From: Lacisediminimonas profundi
GTDB lineage: Bacteria > Pseudomonadota > Gammaproteobacteria > Burkholderiales > Burkholderiaceae_D
Length of the DNA: 64,000 bases
Direction: 5' to 3'
Assembly: GCF_008831265.1 (NCBI RefSeq)
Contig: NZ_VTTH01000002.1
Span: 248,001 to 312,000 of the forward strand
Shown: piece after piece, positions 43,200 through 51,388 of the stretch
Layout of the letters: every line of letters starts with the position of its first letter
How positions within the stretch are numbered: the first letter of the stretch is position 1
Position numbers and translations under genes: made by a program
The notes under the pieces: generated by a model
Seen by the model: the letters and a program-made list of their open reading frames with translations, nothing else
The model's database searches: none
Told to the model about the DNA's origin: nothing

Positions 43200-43850
43200 A
43201 TGAAGGCAATTGAGGCAATGAGGGCTCGTTCCGTACTTTTCCTGGCCTTGCGCCTGTTGTGCATCGCGTCGCTGGCGGCGCTTGCCGGATGCGCGTCGTC
43301 GAGCCGGCCGCTGGCGTCACAGGCGGCGGCGCCGGACGAGTACCGGCACGCCTATCTGATCGGGCCGGGCGACAGCCTGCACATTTCGGTCTGGCGCTAT
43401 CCCGATATCTCGCTCAATGCGCCGGTGCGTCCTGACGGCATGCTGACCACGCCGCTGGTGGAAGACATGCAAGCCAGCGGAAAGACATCGACGCAGCTGG
43501 CGCGCGATATCGAAAAGGCGCTGGCCAAATTCATCAAGGATCCGGTGGTCACCGTCACGGTGACCGGATTCAGCGGGCCGTATGGCGAACAGATCCGCAT
43601 CATTGGCCAGGCGGTCAAGCCGCAAGCACTGCCTTATCGCAACGGCATGTCGCTGATGGACGTGCTGATCGCGGTCGGCGGCATGACGCCCTTCGCGGCC
43701 GGCAACCGGGCGCACCTGATCCGCAACCAGGGCGGCAACATGCAGAAGGTCGATTTGCGCCTGAATGACCTGCTCAAGGATGGCGACCTGTCTGCGAATT
43801 TGCCGATGCGGCCGGGTGATGTGCTGGTCATCCCGCAAAGCTTGTTCTAG
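43200..43850 (+). CDS. Polysaccharide export outer-membrane lipoprotein (Wza-like, exosortase A-system type)
   Basis: 216 aa. ATG at 43200 follows TGGAGGCT. Lipoprotein signal with lipobox LAGC (ASLAALAGCASSS). Poly_export domain starts at YLIGPGDSLHISVWRYPDIS and includes VRPDGMLTTPLVEDMQASGK; an SLBB domain follows (IRIIGQAVKPQALPYRNGMS, LMDVLIAVGG) ending RPGDVLVIPQSLF. It should form the outer-membrane exit pore for the polysaccharide with the Wzz-like protein encoded at the right edge. Confidence 0.93.
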   Translation: MKAIEAMRARSVLFLALRLLCIASLAALAGCASSSRPLASQAAAPDEYRHAYLIGPGDSLHISVWRYPDISLNAPVRPDGMLTTPLVEDMQASGKTSTQLARDIEKALAKFIKDPVVTVTVTGFSGPYGEQIRIIGQAVKPQALPYRNGMSLMDVLIAVGGMTPFAAGNRAHLIRNQGGNMQKVDLRLNDLLKDGDLSANLPMRPGDVLVIPQSLF

Positions 43851-43862
43851 CTGCCGCTGAAG

Positions 43863-46037
43863 ATGAGATATCGGGCGCTGATGAAATTGGCCAAATTGGC
43901 GAAATCAGCGATCTCGGTCGGGCTTGTACTGCTGGGCTGCCTGCTTGCCGCTGCTCCTGCCGGTTGCGGCGGCGGGGGCACATCGGGAACAGGGAACGGT
44001 GTTGCCAGCGCGAGCGGGTCCGACGGCACCGCAATTCCGGCAAATGCGACATTTCCCGACACCTTGCCATCCTTGCGCCTCACCAGCACTTCGGCCGGTG
44101 TCCAGCAGACGGTGCCGCTGACGGTGGGGCAGGCCTTTCCACCGGCGCTGCTGCAACCGGCCGACGGGCTGGTCGGTCAGATGAGCGATGGCAGCCAGGT
44201 TCCGGTGCAGGTCGACGCCAAGGCCACGCATGCGGATGGCAGCATCCGGCACGCGCTGCTGTCCACGGTCGTCCCGGCCTTGGGCCCGGGGCAGGCGCTG
44301 ACGATGCAGCTCGCCAAGGGCGGCCGATCAAGCGCGGCAGCGGCCATCCCCGGGCCGCTGCTGGATGCCGGATTCACGGCCTCGGTCAACATCCTTGTCG
44401 ATGGCATTGCCTATTCCGCTTCGGCCGATGCGCTGCTTCGCAGCGGCGGCTTCAGCACCTGGGTGGCCGGCCCCCAGGCGAGCGAATGGCTGATGTCCGC
44501 GCCTTTGACAAGCGCGGCGGGCACGGCGCATCCCCATCTGCAGGCGCGCTTTTCCATTCGCCATTATCCCGCCGCCAACCGGGCACGGGTCGATGTCACG
44601 GTCGAGAACGCCTGGGCGTTTGCGCCAGCGCCGCGCAACTTCACCTACTCGGTCCAGGTGCTGGTCGGTGGCCGGACTGTCTACGCCAATCCGCAACTGG
44701 TCCACACCCATCACGCCCGCTGGCGCAAGACATCATGGTGGGGAGGTGAGCCGGAAATCGATGCGGCTCACGATGCCGCCTACCTGATGGCCTCGCGGGC
44801 GCTGCCGCGCTACGACCCGTCGCTGCAGATATCCGGGGCCGCGCTGTCGGCCCTTGCGTCCGGCTGGACCGGGCCGAAGACCGAGCCGATGGGGGCGGGC
44901 CAGGCGAATCCGTCGATGCCGGATCCCGGCGGGCGCCCGGACATCGGATTGATCCCTGGCTGGGCCGTGATGTACCTGCTGAGCGCCGACCGGGGCGCCA
45001 GGGCCGTCACATTCGGCACCGCCGACCTGGCCGGCAGCTGGCCGATACACTATCGGGACCAGCAGACCGGACGCCCGGTGAGCCTGGCGAACTATCCTTA
45101 CATGACCTTGCTCGGCAAGGACACGGACACCGTCAATCCGGCCACCGGAAGGGCGGAAGCGTTCCCGGCGTGTGGTGGCGACTGCAGCAGTCCCAACACC
45201 CCGGACTCACCACACCAGCCGGCGTTTTCATACTTGCCCTACTTGCTGAGCGGCGATCATTACCATCTTGAAGAGTTGCAGTTCTGGACGATGTTCAACC
45301 TGTTCCAGGATAATCCGGGCTTCCGGGAGGCGGGCAAGGGCTTGTTCAAACCCGACCAGGTGCGCGGCCAGGCATGGAGCATGCGCACGCTGGGCGAAGC
45401 CGCATGGATCACGCCCGACCAGGACCCGCTGAAGCTGCAGTTCGCCGGCTTCCTGTCGAACAATCTTGACTGGTACATCGCCAATTTTCCCGCCAATCCG
45501 AACGCCAACCGCCTGGCCATCCTCGACACCAATGAGTACGCCATCGAATATGACGGCGGCGTTGGCGTCGCGCCCTGGCAGGACGATTTCTTTACCTCCG
45601 CGATCGGGCGGCTCGACGAACTCGGCTTCGTCAAGGCCCGGCCGTTGCTGTCATGGAAGGCGACATTCGCGGTCCGGCGCATGACGGACCCGGGCTTCTG
45701 CTGGATTTTCGGCAGTAACTACACGCTCAAGGTGCGCGACTCGGCCAGCAGTCCCCTGTATCCGTCATTCTCCGAGGTCTACCGGGCCAGTGCGCCGGCG
45801 CAGGCGGGCCTGCCCTGCGGCGGTGCCGCCATGGCCGCCAGCCTGGGCCTGCAGCCGGGCGAGATGGTGGGCTTTTCCGCCACCAACATCGGCTATCCGT
45901 CCAACCTGCAGCCGGCGCTGGCGTATAGCGTCAACGCCGGCGCTCCCGATGCGGGCAGCGCCTGGGACGTCTTCATGAAGCGCCAGGTGAAGCCGGATTA
46001 TTCCGACGGTCCCCAATTCGCAGTCGTGCCCCGGTAG
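43863..46037 (+). CDS. Secreted/lipoprotein with YetA/PcRGLX-like domains, function unknown
   Basis: 724 aa. The N-terminus has a lipobox-like LLGC (Cys26) and a second candidate Cys40 followed by Gly-rich CGGGGTSGTG. Residues ~70-165 (VPLTVGQAFPPALLQPADGL ... VPVQVDAKATHADGSIRHAL) resemble the RIFT-barrel N-domain of YetA/PcRGLX (exo-rhamnogalacturonan lyase-like) proteins, with the hallmark DGSIRH in place of DGSVRW. A long helical part with many Trp/His residues follows (PYLLSGDHYHLEELQFWTMF). A polysaccharide-acting enzyme is a reasonable guess, not shown. It lies 12 bp after the export lipoprotein gene, so it belongs to the EPS locus. Its 3' end overlaps the converging ligase gene by 65 bp. 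Confidence 0.75.
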   Translation: MRYRALMKLAKLAKSAISVGLVLLGCLLAAAPAGCGGGGTSGTGNGVASASGSDGTAIPANATFPDTLPSLRLTSTSAGVQQTVPLTVGQAFPPALLQPADGLVGQMSDGSQVPVQVDAKATHADGSIRHALLSTVVPALGPGQALTMQLAKGGRSSAAAAIPGPLLDAGFTASVNILVDGIAYSASADALLRSGGFSTWVAGPQASEWLMSAPLTSAAGTAHPHLQARFSIRHYPAANRARVDVTVENAWAFAPAPRNFTYSVQVLVGGRTVYANPQLVHTHHARWRKTSWWGGEPEIDAAHDAAYLMASRALPRYDPSLQISGAALSALASGWTGPKTEPMGAGQANPSMPDPGGRPDIGLIPGWAVMYLLSADRGARAVTFGTADLAGSWPIHYRDQQTGRPVSLANYPYMTLLGKDTDTVNPATGRAEAFPACGGDCSSPNTPDSPHQPAFSYLPYLLSGDHYHLEELQFWTMFNLFQDNPGFREAGKGLFKPDQVRGQAWSMRTLGEAAWITPDQDPLKLQFAGFLSNNLDWYIANFPANPNANRLAILDTNEYAIEYDGGVGVAPWQDDFFTSAIGRLDELGFVKARPLLSWKATFAVRRMTDPGFCWIFGSNYTLKVRDSASSPLYPSFSEVYRASAPAQAGLPCGGAAMAASLGLQPGEMVGFSATNIGYPSNLQPALAYSVNAGAPDAGSAWDVFMKRQVKPDYSDGPQFAVVPR

Positions 46038-47349
46038 GCCGCGCAGCCGGCCAGGCCGGTTCCGGCGTGGCGCCGCCATTTCGAGCCTCCATGGCCGCAT
46101 CATCTCTTGCCTTGGCTGACATCTCCCGCTCCATCAGCGCGCGGGTCGCCACCAGCGCCGCCATCAGGAAATAGGGCACGTCGAGGTAAAGCAGGCTCAG
46201 GAAGGCGCCGCCCGCCGCATAGCCGAGCAGGCTGACCTGGAGCATCGAGGCCAGGCTGCGCGCCCAGCGGTACTGCTCGCTGCCGGCTGCATGGCGGATG
46301 ATCCAGTTGGCGCAGCGCCAGGTCGCCAGCATGTACAACAGGACCAGGCCGAGCCCGACAAAGCCATGCTCGCCGAGCGCCTGGAAGTAAATGCTGTGGG
46401 CCACGTGAAGGTCATCCGGATTGGGGGCATAGATGGCGAACAACTCGGGCAGGTAGATCTGGAATCCACCGCCCACCAGCGGATGATCCAGGGCCAGGTT
46501 GTAAGCCATGGTCCAGGCGTTGATGCGTCCCATCGCCGATCCATCCTGCTCATAGAGATGGATGCCTTCCATGCGCGCCATCCATTCCGCCGGCATGAAG
46601 TTGAATGCAAACGGGAGGACGGCCAGGATGAACAGGAAAACGCCGGCCTTGTGGTGGCTGCGCAAGGCGAGCACGCCCACCATCAGGCCCATCGCGAGCA
46701 AGGCCCCGCGGGAGTAGGTTCCCAATATGGCTGCGAAGCACAGCAGCATCGCGCCGCTGAGGGCGTATCGCACGGTCCTGCTTTTGGTGGTGGTCTGCAG
46801 GTAGTGCATCAGCGGGATGGTCATCACCAATGCCAGCGCGATTTCATTGTTGTCCGCGATCGAGCTGAGTGGCGGCCCCCAGACCTTGTCCTTGCCGCCG
46901 GTGAGGATGGTGAAGATGCCACCCTTGACGCCGTAGAACCCGAGCGAAATGACGATGATCCAGATCAGTGCCTGCACATGGTGGCGATCCCGGATCAGGA
47001 TCAGCGTGACGAATGTCATCAACATCACCTTCATCACGCGGTTCCATTGCTCGGGCACATCGGGCACCAGGGAGAAATGGGTGGTGACGTTCATCCAGAA
47101 CACGAAGGCCAGCAGAAAAACGGTCACGGCGGTGAGCGGAAAGCGTTTTGGCACCGGACGCACCAGCAATGCCATCATGGTGACGCCGGCCACAATCGCC
47201 GCCAGCGGCCAGTCGGCGGCGACGCCATAGCCGAGGCGGTGCGGATTCATGACGCTGAGCCAGACCCACATGATGATGCCGATCCAGGGCCGCCACACGA
47301 TCAGTGGCACCGATCCAAAGGTGATGGCAAGGACGAGCAGGTCTTTCAT
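45973..47349 (-). CDS. O-antigen ligase/polymerase-like protein (exosortase A-system 'O-glycosylation ligase')
   Basis: 458 aa multi-pass membrane protein from ATG at 47349 (31 open codons upstream are not needed). About ten hydrophobic segments; the Wzy_C-type large periplasmic loop contains GRINAWTMAYNLALDHPLVG, GGFQIYLPELFAIYAPN and DDLHVAHSIYFQALGEHGFV, as in WaaL/Wzy proteins. The opening VLAITFGSVPLIVWRPWIGI is typical of the exosortase A-associated group. It would polymerise or transfer the lipid-linked glycan in the periplasm. Last gene of the minus-strand EPS operon. Confidence 0.9.
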   Translation of the reverse strand: MKDLLVLAITFGSVPLIVWRPWIGIIMWVWLSVMNPHRLGYGVAADWPLAAIVAGVTMMALLVRPVPKRFPLTAVTVFLLAFVFWMNVTTHFSLVPDVPEQWNRVMKVMLMTFVTLILIRDRHHVQALIWIIVISLGFYGVKGGIFTILTGGKDKVWGPPLSSIADNNEIALALVMTIPLMHYLQTTTKSRTVRYALSGAMLLCFAAILGTYSRGALLAMGLMVGVLALRSHHKAGVFLFILAVLPFAFNFMPAEWMARMEGIHLYEQDGSAMGRINAWTMAYNLALDHPLVGGGFQIYLPELFAIYAPNPDDLHVAHSIYFQALGEHGFVGLGLVLLYMLATWRCANWIIRHAAGSEQYRWARSLASMLQVSLLGYAAGGAFLSLLYLDVPYFLMAALVATRALMEREMSAKARDDAAMEARNGGATPEPAWPAARPTGARLRIGDRRNNPASPGAS

Positions 47350-47368
47350 GGCCGGATTCCGTTCACGC

Positions 47369-48862
47369 TCATGCTCCCTGTGGCTTGAGGCGCAACCACT
47401 CCCTGACTTTTCCCAGCAGGTAGCTTTCCGGGCCGTCGCCACGCCCGCTCAGCAGCCAGAGTGCCAGGATCGCGGCAATGAATACGCCGGCTCCCAGCAC
47501 CACCTTCCACAGCAACTGCAGGACGACCGGCATGCCCCCCGGCAACGGCAACATGGACAATGCAAGCCACATCAGCGCCGCGCCGATGCAGGGCCGCCAG
47601 ACGGCATCCACCAGGTCCATCAGCCGCAGCGCCGGCAACTCGCGAACCAGCAGGAACACAAAGCTTGCCAGGCCGAGACCGGCCACGGCCAGCCTGAGCA
47701 GCGCGACGCCGACCGCGCCTTCATGGGGTATCAGCCACACGGCGCAGGCAAGGAACAGCAGCACTTGCAGCCAGGCATTGATGGCGACCACCTTCGGCCG
47801 TCCGATGGCCAGCAGCAGGCAGGCGCCGCTGGCGCTGATTGCGGTGGCGACGTTGATGACGCCCATGATCTGCACGAAAGGAATCGCAGCCTTCCACCTG
47901 TCGCCGAGCATGGCGGCCACCAACTCGGGGGCAACCAGGGCCAGGCCTGCGCCGGCCGGTATGCCGACCAGCGCCTGGATGCCGAGCGCGAGCAGGAATG
48001 TCTCGCGCAGCCTGGCAGGATCTTCTTTCTCCTTGACGAAGGCCGGCAGCAACACCCGTCCGATCGGCATCAGCAGTTCGGTGGAAGGCAGGGCGGCAAT
48101 GTCGCTGGCCATGCTGTACTGGCCCATCATGCCGGTGCTCACGCGTCGTCCCACGATCAGGCGATCGGCATTCTCGTTGAGGTGGGCGCCGATGCTGCGC
48201 ATCACGTTCCACATCGAGAACGAAAGGATGGCCCGGATTCCCGAAAAATCCAGGCGCGGCCGCATGGGATGCATGGCGTAACTGAGCGCCACGCCAGAGA
48301 TGCGCAGCACAATCGTGCCGATCACCAGCGCCCAATAGCTCTGCAGAACCACGGCGGCGGCGAGGGTGACTGCGACGCTGATCACGCGTTTGTAAAAGAA
48401 GAAGCGGAAGTCCATGCCGAACTGCATGTTCTTCTGGAACGCGACAATCCCGATGTTCTCGAAGCCGGATATCAGGGTGGCGACGGCCAGCACCTGCATG
48501 ACCGGACCGATGCGCGGATCGTGAAAGTAGTTGGCCGCCAGTGGAGCGCATGCCGCCACCAACACCGCGCCGATCACGAACTGGATCAGCCGCAGCGTCC
48601 ATGCGGCGTGGTAGTCGCGGCGGGTGGCGCGCAGGTTCTGGACCAGCGTCGTCGCCACGCCCATGTCGAGCAGCACATCGATCAATTCGATCACCACCGA
48701 GGCAAGCGCGATGACGCCGAAATCCTCGGGCGCCAGCAGGCGCGCCAGCACCAGCGTGCTGAGCAGGCCCAGCAGGCGGTCGCTCCAGCGCATCGCCACC
48801 ATGGTCGCGGCGCCGGCCGAAACCGACATCGCTTTCTTGTCTTGAGCCTCTGGCGGATTCAT
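47369..48862 (-). CDS. Lipopolysaccharide/EPS flippase (Wzx-like, MOP superfamily)
   Basis: 497 aa with 12-14 hydrophobic segments. The start GAATMVAMRWSDRLLGLLST and LARLLAPEDFGVIALASVVI match the polysaccharide-transporter family; later QYSMASDIAALPSTELLMPI and AFVKEKEDPARLRETFLLAL are typical loops. It should flip undecaprenyl-linked repeat units across the inner membrane. ATG at 48862 overlaps the stop of the upstream glycosyltransferase gene by 4 nt; the ligase gene starts 19 bp after its stop. Confidence 0.9.
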   Translation of the reverse strand: MNPPEAQDKKAMSVSAGAATMVAMRWSDRLLGLLSTLVLARLLAPEDFGVIALASVVIELIDVLLDMGVATTLVQNLRATRRDYHAAWTLRLIQFVIGAVLVAACAPLAANYFHDPRIGPVMQVLAVATLISGFENIGIVAFQKNMQFGMDFRFFFYKRVISVAVTLAAAVVLQSYWALVIGTIVLRISGVALSYAMHPMRPRLDFSGIRAILSFSMWNVMRSIGAHLNENADRLIVGRRVSTGMMGQYSMASDIAALPSTELLMPIGRVLLPAFVKEKEDPARLRETFLLALGIQALVGIPAGAGLALVAPELVAAMLGDRWKAAIPFVQIMGVINVATAISASGACLLLAIGRPKVVAINAWLQVLLFLACAVWLIPHEGAVGVALLRLAVAGLGLASFVFLLVRELPALRLMDLVDAVWRPCIGAALMWLALSMLPLPGGMPVVLQLLWKVVLGAGVFIAAILALWLLSGRGDGPESYLLGKVREWLRLKPQGA

Positions 48863-50136
48863 GGCCAGACTCGTGCTTGCGCTTCCGGCCTGCCTGGATC
48901 ACCCGCCGCGGCCGGGGCGCCTTGTCCGCCGGCGAGTATGTGGCGGAACAGCGCCAGTTGCCCGGCGGTGGTGTCATCCCAGCCGAAGCCCTGCGCATGG
49001 CGCCGGGTCTGCTCCCGTGTCGGCAGGCACCGCCGTAGCGCGCGCACCGCCTGTGCGATCGCATCGGGGCTGCGCTGTTGCAGCAGGATTCCGGCTTGCG
49101 GTGCATTGACGACCTCGGGTGTGCCCGATACGTTGGTGGCGATCACCGGTGTACCGCAGGCGAGCGACTCCAGCAGCACGTTGGCCCATCCTTCGCTGCT
49201 GGAAGCGAGCACCAGCGCGTCCGCCGCGCCGTACACCTCGCGCAACTCCATCTGTGGCAAGGCGCCGAGGAAGCGGACGCGATCCGCTACCGACAGTTCG
49301 CGCGCGAGCAATTCCAGAGGGACTTGCTGCGGGCCGCTGCCGGCAATCAGCAATTGCACGCCTGGCAACTGCGCCAGCGCGCGTATCACCAGGTCGTGTC
49401 CCTTCAAGGGCACCAGGTGGCCGGCGGACAGCAGCGTAAAGCCCTGCAGCGCCAGCCCTGAGCGGACGCGGTTGCGTTCATCTTTGCACTCACCTTTGGG
49501 TTCGCCTTCGCCTTCACTATCTAGCGGCCGGAACACATCCAGGTCCACGCCATTGCGCAGCGGAACAATGCGTTGCGGGTCGACCCCCAGCCTGGCCAGT
49601 TCAAGCTTCAGCGCCTGGCATACCGTGACGACTGCACGCGCCCGTGCCGCCGCCCACAGGATCAGCCGGCGCGGCACTCGATAGCGCGGCAGCACATTCA
49701 CATCGCTGCCGCGGGCGGTGATCACGACCGGCTTGTTGAAGTACTGGCCGAGCATGACCGCGGCCACGCCATCCGGATAAAGATAGTGGGCATCGATCAG
49801 GTCGAAGCCGCGCCCTTGATCGAGCAGGCGGCCGAGTACGGGCTTCATCGCGGCCGCCAGCATGAACGGTGCCAGTTCCATGCCGACCCTGGGAAGCAGC
49901 GGATAGCGCGGATGCTGCACCTGGAGCCCGAAGCGGACTTCTTCCCGCGGGACGCGGGCAAACCGCGCATAGGCGCCAAAGCGCTCGTGCCGGAACGGAA
50001 ACCAGGGGACCGGCGCGACCACGCTCGCTTCAGCCTGGCCACTGGCGACCAACTGGCGCAGGCGGGTTTCGACGAAGATGCCGTGCTGCGGGCGCAGGGC
50101 ATTCGGATACAGCGTGCTGAATGTCACCAACTTCAT
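48859..50136 (-). CDS. GT4-family glycosyltransferase
   Basis: 425 aa from ATG at 50136, which overlaps the upstream stop; the longer open frame is out of family. GT-B fold: N-domain with TFSTLYPNALRPQHGIFVET and LIDAHYLYPDGVAAVMLGQY; C-domain with LLSAGHLVPLKGHDLVIRAL and the nucleotide-sugar motif LVLASSSEGWANVLLESLAC GT-type EX7E. A short charged insert, DSEGEGEPKGECKDERNR, interrupts the normal link between the two domains. Cytoplasmic; adds one sugar of the EPS repeat, donor unknown. Confidence 0.9.
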   Translation of the reverse strand: MKLVTFSTLYPNALRPQHGIFVETRLRQLVASGQAEASVVAPVPWFPFRHERFGAYARFARVPREEVRFGLQVQHPRYPLLPRVGMELAPFMLAAAMKPVLGRLLDQGRGFDLIDAHYLYPDGVAAVMLGQYFNKPVVITARGSDVNVLPRYRVPRRLILWAAARARAVVTVCQALKLELARLGVDPQRIVPLRNGVDLDVFRPLDSEGEGEPKGECKDERNRVRSGLALQGFTLLSAGHLVPLKGHDLVIRALAQLPGVQLLIAGSGPQQVPLELLARELSVADRVRFLGALPQMELREVYGAADALVLASSSEGWANVLLESLACGTPVIATNVSGTPEVVNAPQAGILLQQRSPDAIAQAVRALRRCLPTREQTRRHAQGFGWDDTTAGQLALFRHILAGGQGAPAAAGDPGRPEAQARVWP

Positions 50137-51368
50137 TGCACCGCCTGGTCGGACAGCTGTCCGGTCAGCTGCCCGTACACCTGCTGATAGCGGCTGACGC
50201 TGCGCGGCCAGTTGCGCTCGATTTCGACAAACTGGCGGGCGGCTGCGCGCATCGCATCCCAGCGCTCCGGGGCAGCCAGCAGCTCGCACAGGGTGTCGGC
50301 CAGCGACTGCACCTCGCCGGCCTTGAACAACCATCCGGTCAGCCGGTCTTCGATCAGCTCCCGGTGTCCGCCGACGTCGGAAGCGACCAGCAGCCGGCCC
50401 TGCGCCATCGCCTCCAGCGGCTTGAGCGGCGTCACCAGATCGGTCAGCCGCATCGGCAGGCGCGGATAGACCAGTACATTGACCAGGTCGTAGTAGCGTT
50501 GCACCTGGTCATGCGGCACGCGCCCGGTGAAAATGACGCGGCCATCAAGCCCCAGCGCGGCACTCAGAGTCCGCAGATGCGCATCCTGCGGACCGCCGCC
50601 GACCAGCAGCAATCTCAGGTCCGGATGGCGCTGCAGCAGCCGCGGCATGGCCTGCAACAACAGCGGCAATCCTTCGTAAGCATAGAACGATCCGATGAAG
50701 CCCAGCACCCGCTTGCCTTCAAGGCCGAGGCTGGCGGCCAGCGCCGGATCGGGGGCGGCGCCGGGTGCAAAATTCTCGATGTCGACCGCGTTCGGAATCA
50801 CCGTAATGCGCTGCGCCGGTATCCCGCGCGCCAGCATGTCCTGGCGCAGCCCGTCGCAGATGGTGGTGACCGCGTCAGCGCGGCGCAGGGCAAAGCTCTC
50901 CAGCGCTCGCGACAGGCGATAGCGCGGTCCGCCCTCGCGGCTGGTGCCCTGGTCGACCGCGGCGTCTTCCCAGAACGCACGCACTTCGTACACCACGGGC
51001 ACGCCGAAGCGCTGCCCGGCCTGCAGCGCCGCAATCGCATTCAATGCCGGGGAATGGGCGTGGATGACATCCGGCCGCAGCACCGGCACGATCTGCTGCA
51101 GACGCTTGCCGAGTTCGTGTATCACCGACACCTGGTTCGATAGTGGCAGGCGGGCAAGCAGGTTGGCTGTCGGCGGGGCGCGGAAGAACTGCCAGCCGTC
51201 CACGGTCTCCTCCTTTGCCCCATCCTCGCTGCCACGGCCTTGCTTCGGCCCGGTCAGATGGAAGGTCTCCCAGCCGCGCCGGCGCTGCTCCCGCAGTATC
51301 GAGAGCGTGCGGAAGGTATAGCCGCTGTGGAGCGGGGCTGAGTGGTCAAGCACGTGCAGGATGCGCAT
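50133..51368 (-). CDS. Glycosyltransferase, exosortase A-system GT4 group
   Basis: 411 aa from ATG at 51368 (MRILHVLDHSAPLHSGYTFR, the typical start of this exosortase A-associated group); ATG at 51392 would add eight residues and overlaps the amidotransferase stop. GT-B motifs: DVIHAHSPALNAIAALQAGQ in the N-domain, then VLGFIGSFYAYEGLPLLLQA and RLPMRLTDLVTPLKPLEAMA, where the EX7E-type acidic residues sit, in the C-domain. Cytoplasmic EPS assembly enzyme; donor and linkage unknown. Confidence 0.88.
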   Translation of the reverse strand: MRILHVLDHSAPLHSGYTFRTLSILREQRRRGWETFHLTGPKQGRGSEDGAKEETVDGWQFFRAPPTANLLARLPLSNQVSVIHELGKRLQQIVPVLRPDVIHAHSPALNAIAALQAGQRFGVPVVYEVRAFWEDAAVDQGTSREGGPRYRLSRALESFALRRADAVTTICDGLRQDMLARGIPAQRITVIPNAVDIENFAPGAAPDPALAASLGLEGKRVLGFIGSFYAYEGLPLLLQAMPRLLQRHPDLRLLLVGGGPQDAHLRTLSAALGLDGRVIFTGRVPHDQVQRYYDLVNVLVYPRLPMRLTDLVTPLKPLEAMAQGRLLVASDVGGHRELIEDRLTGWLFKAGEVQSLADTLCELLAAPERWDAMRAAARQFVEIERNWPRSVSRYQQVYGQLTGQLSDQAVQ

Positions 51369-51388
51369 GGGTTGGTGCAATCCTCGTC

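Noticed and set aside
47249-49684. 811-codon plus-strand open frame opposite flippase and glycosyltransferase genes
   Set aside because: It spans several conserved minus-strand genes, is rich in Gln/His/Arg and matches nothing; an antisense shadow.
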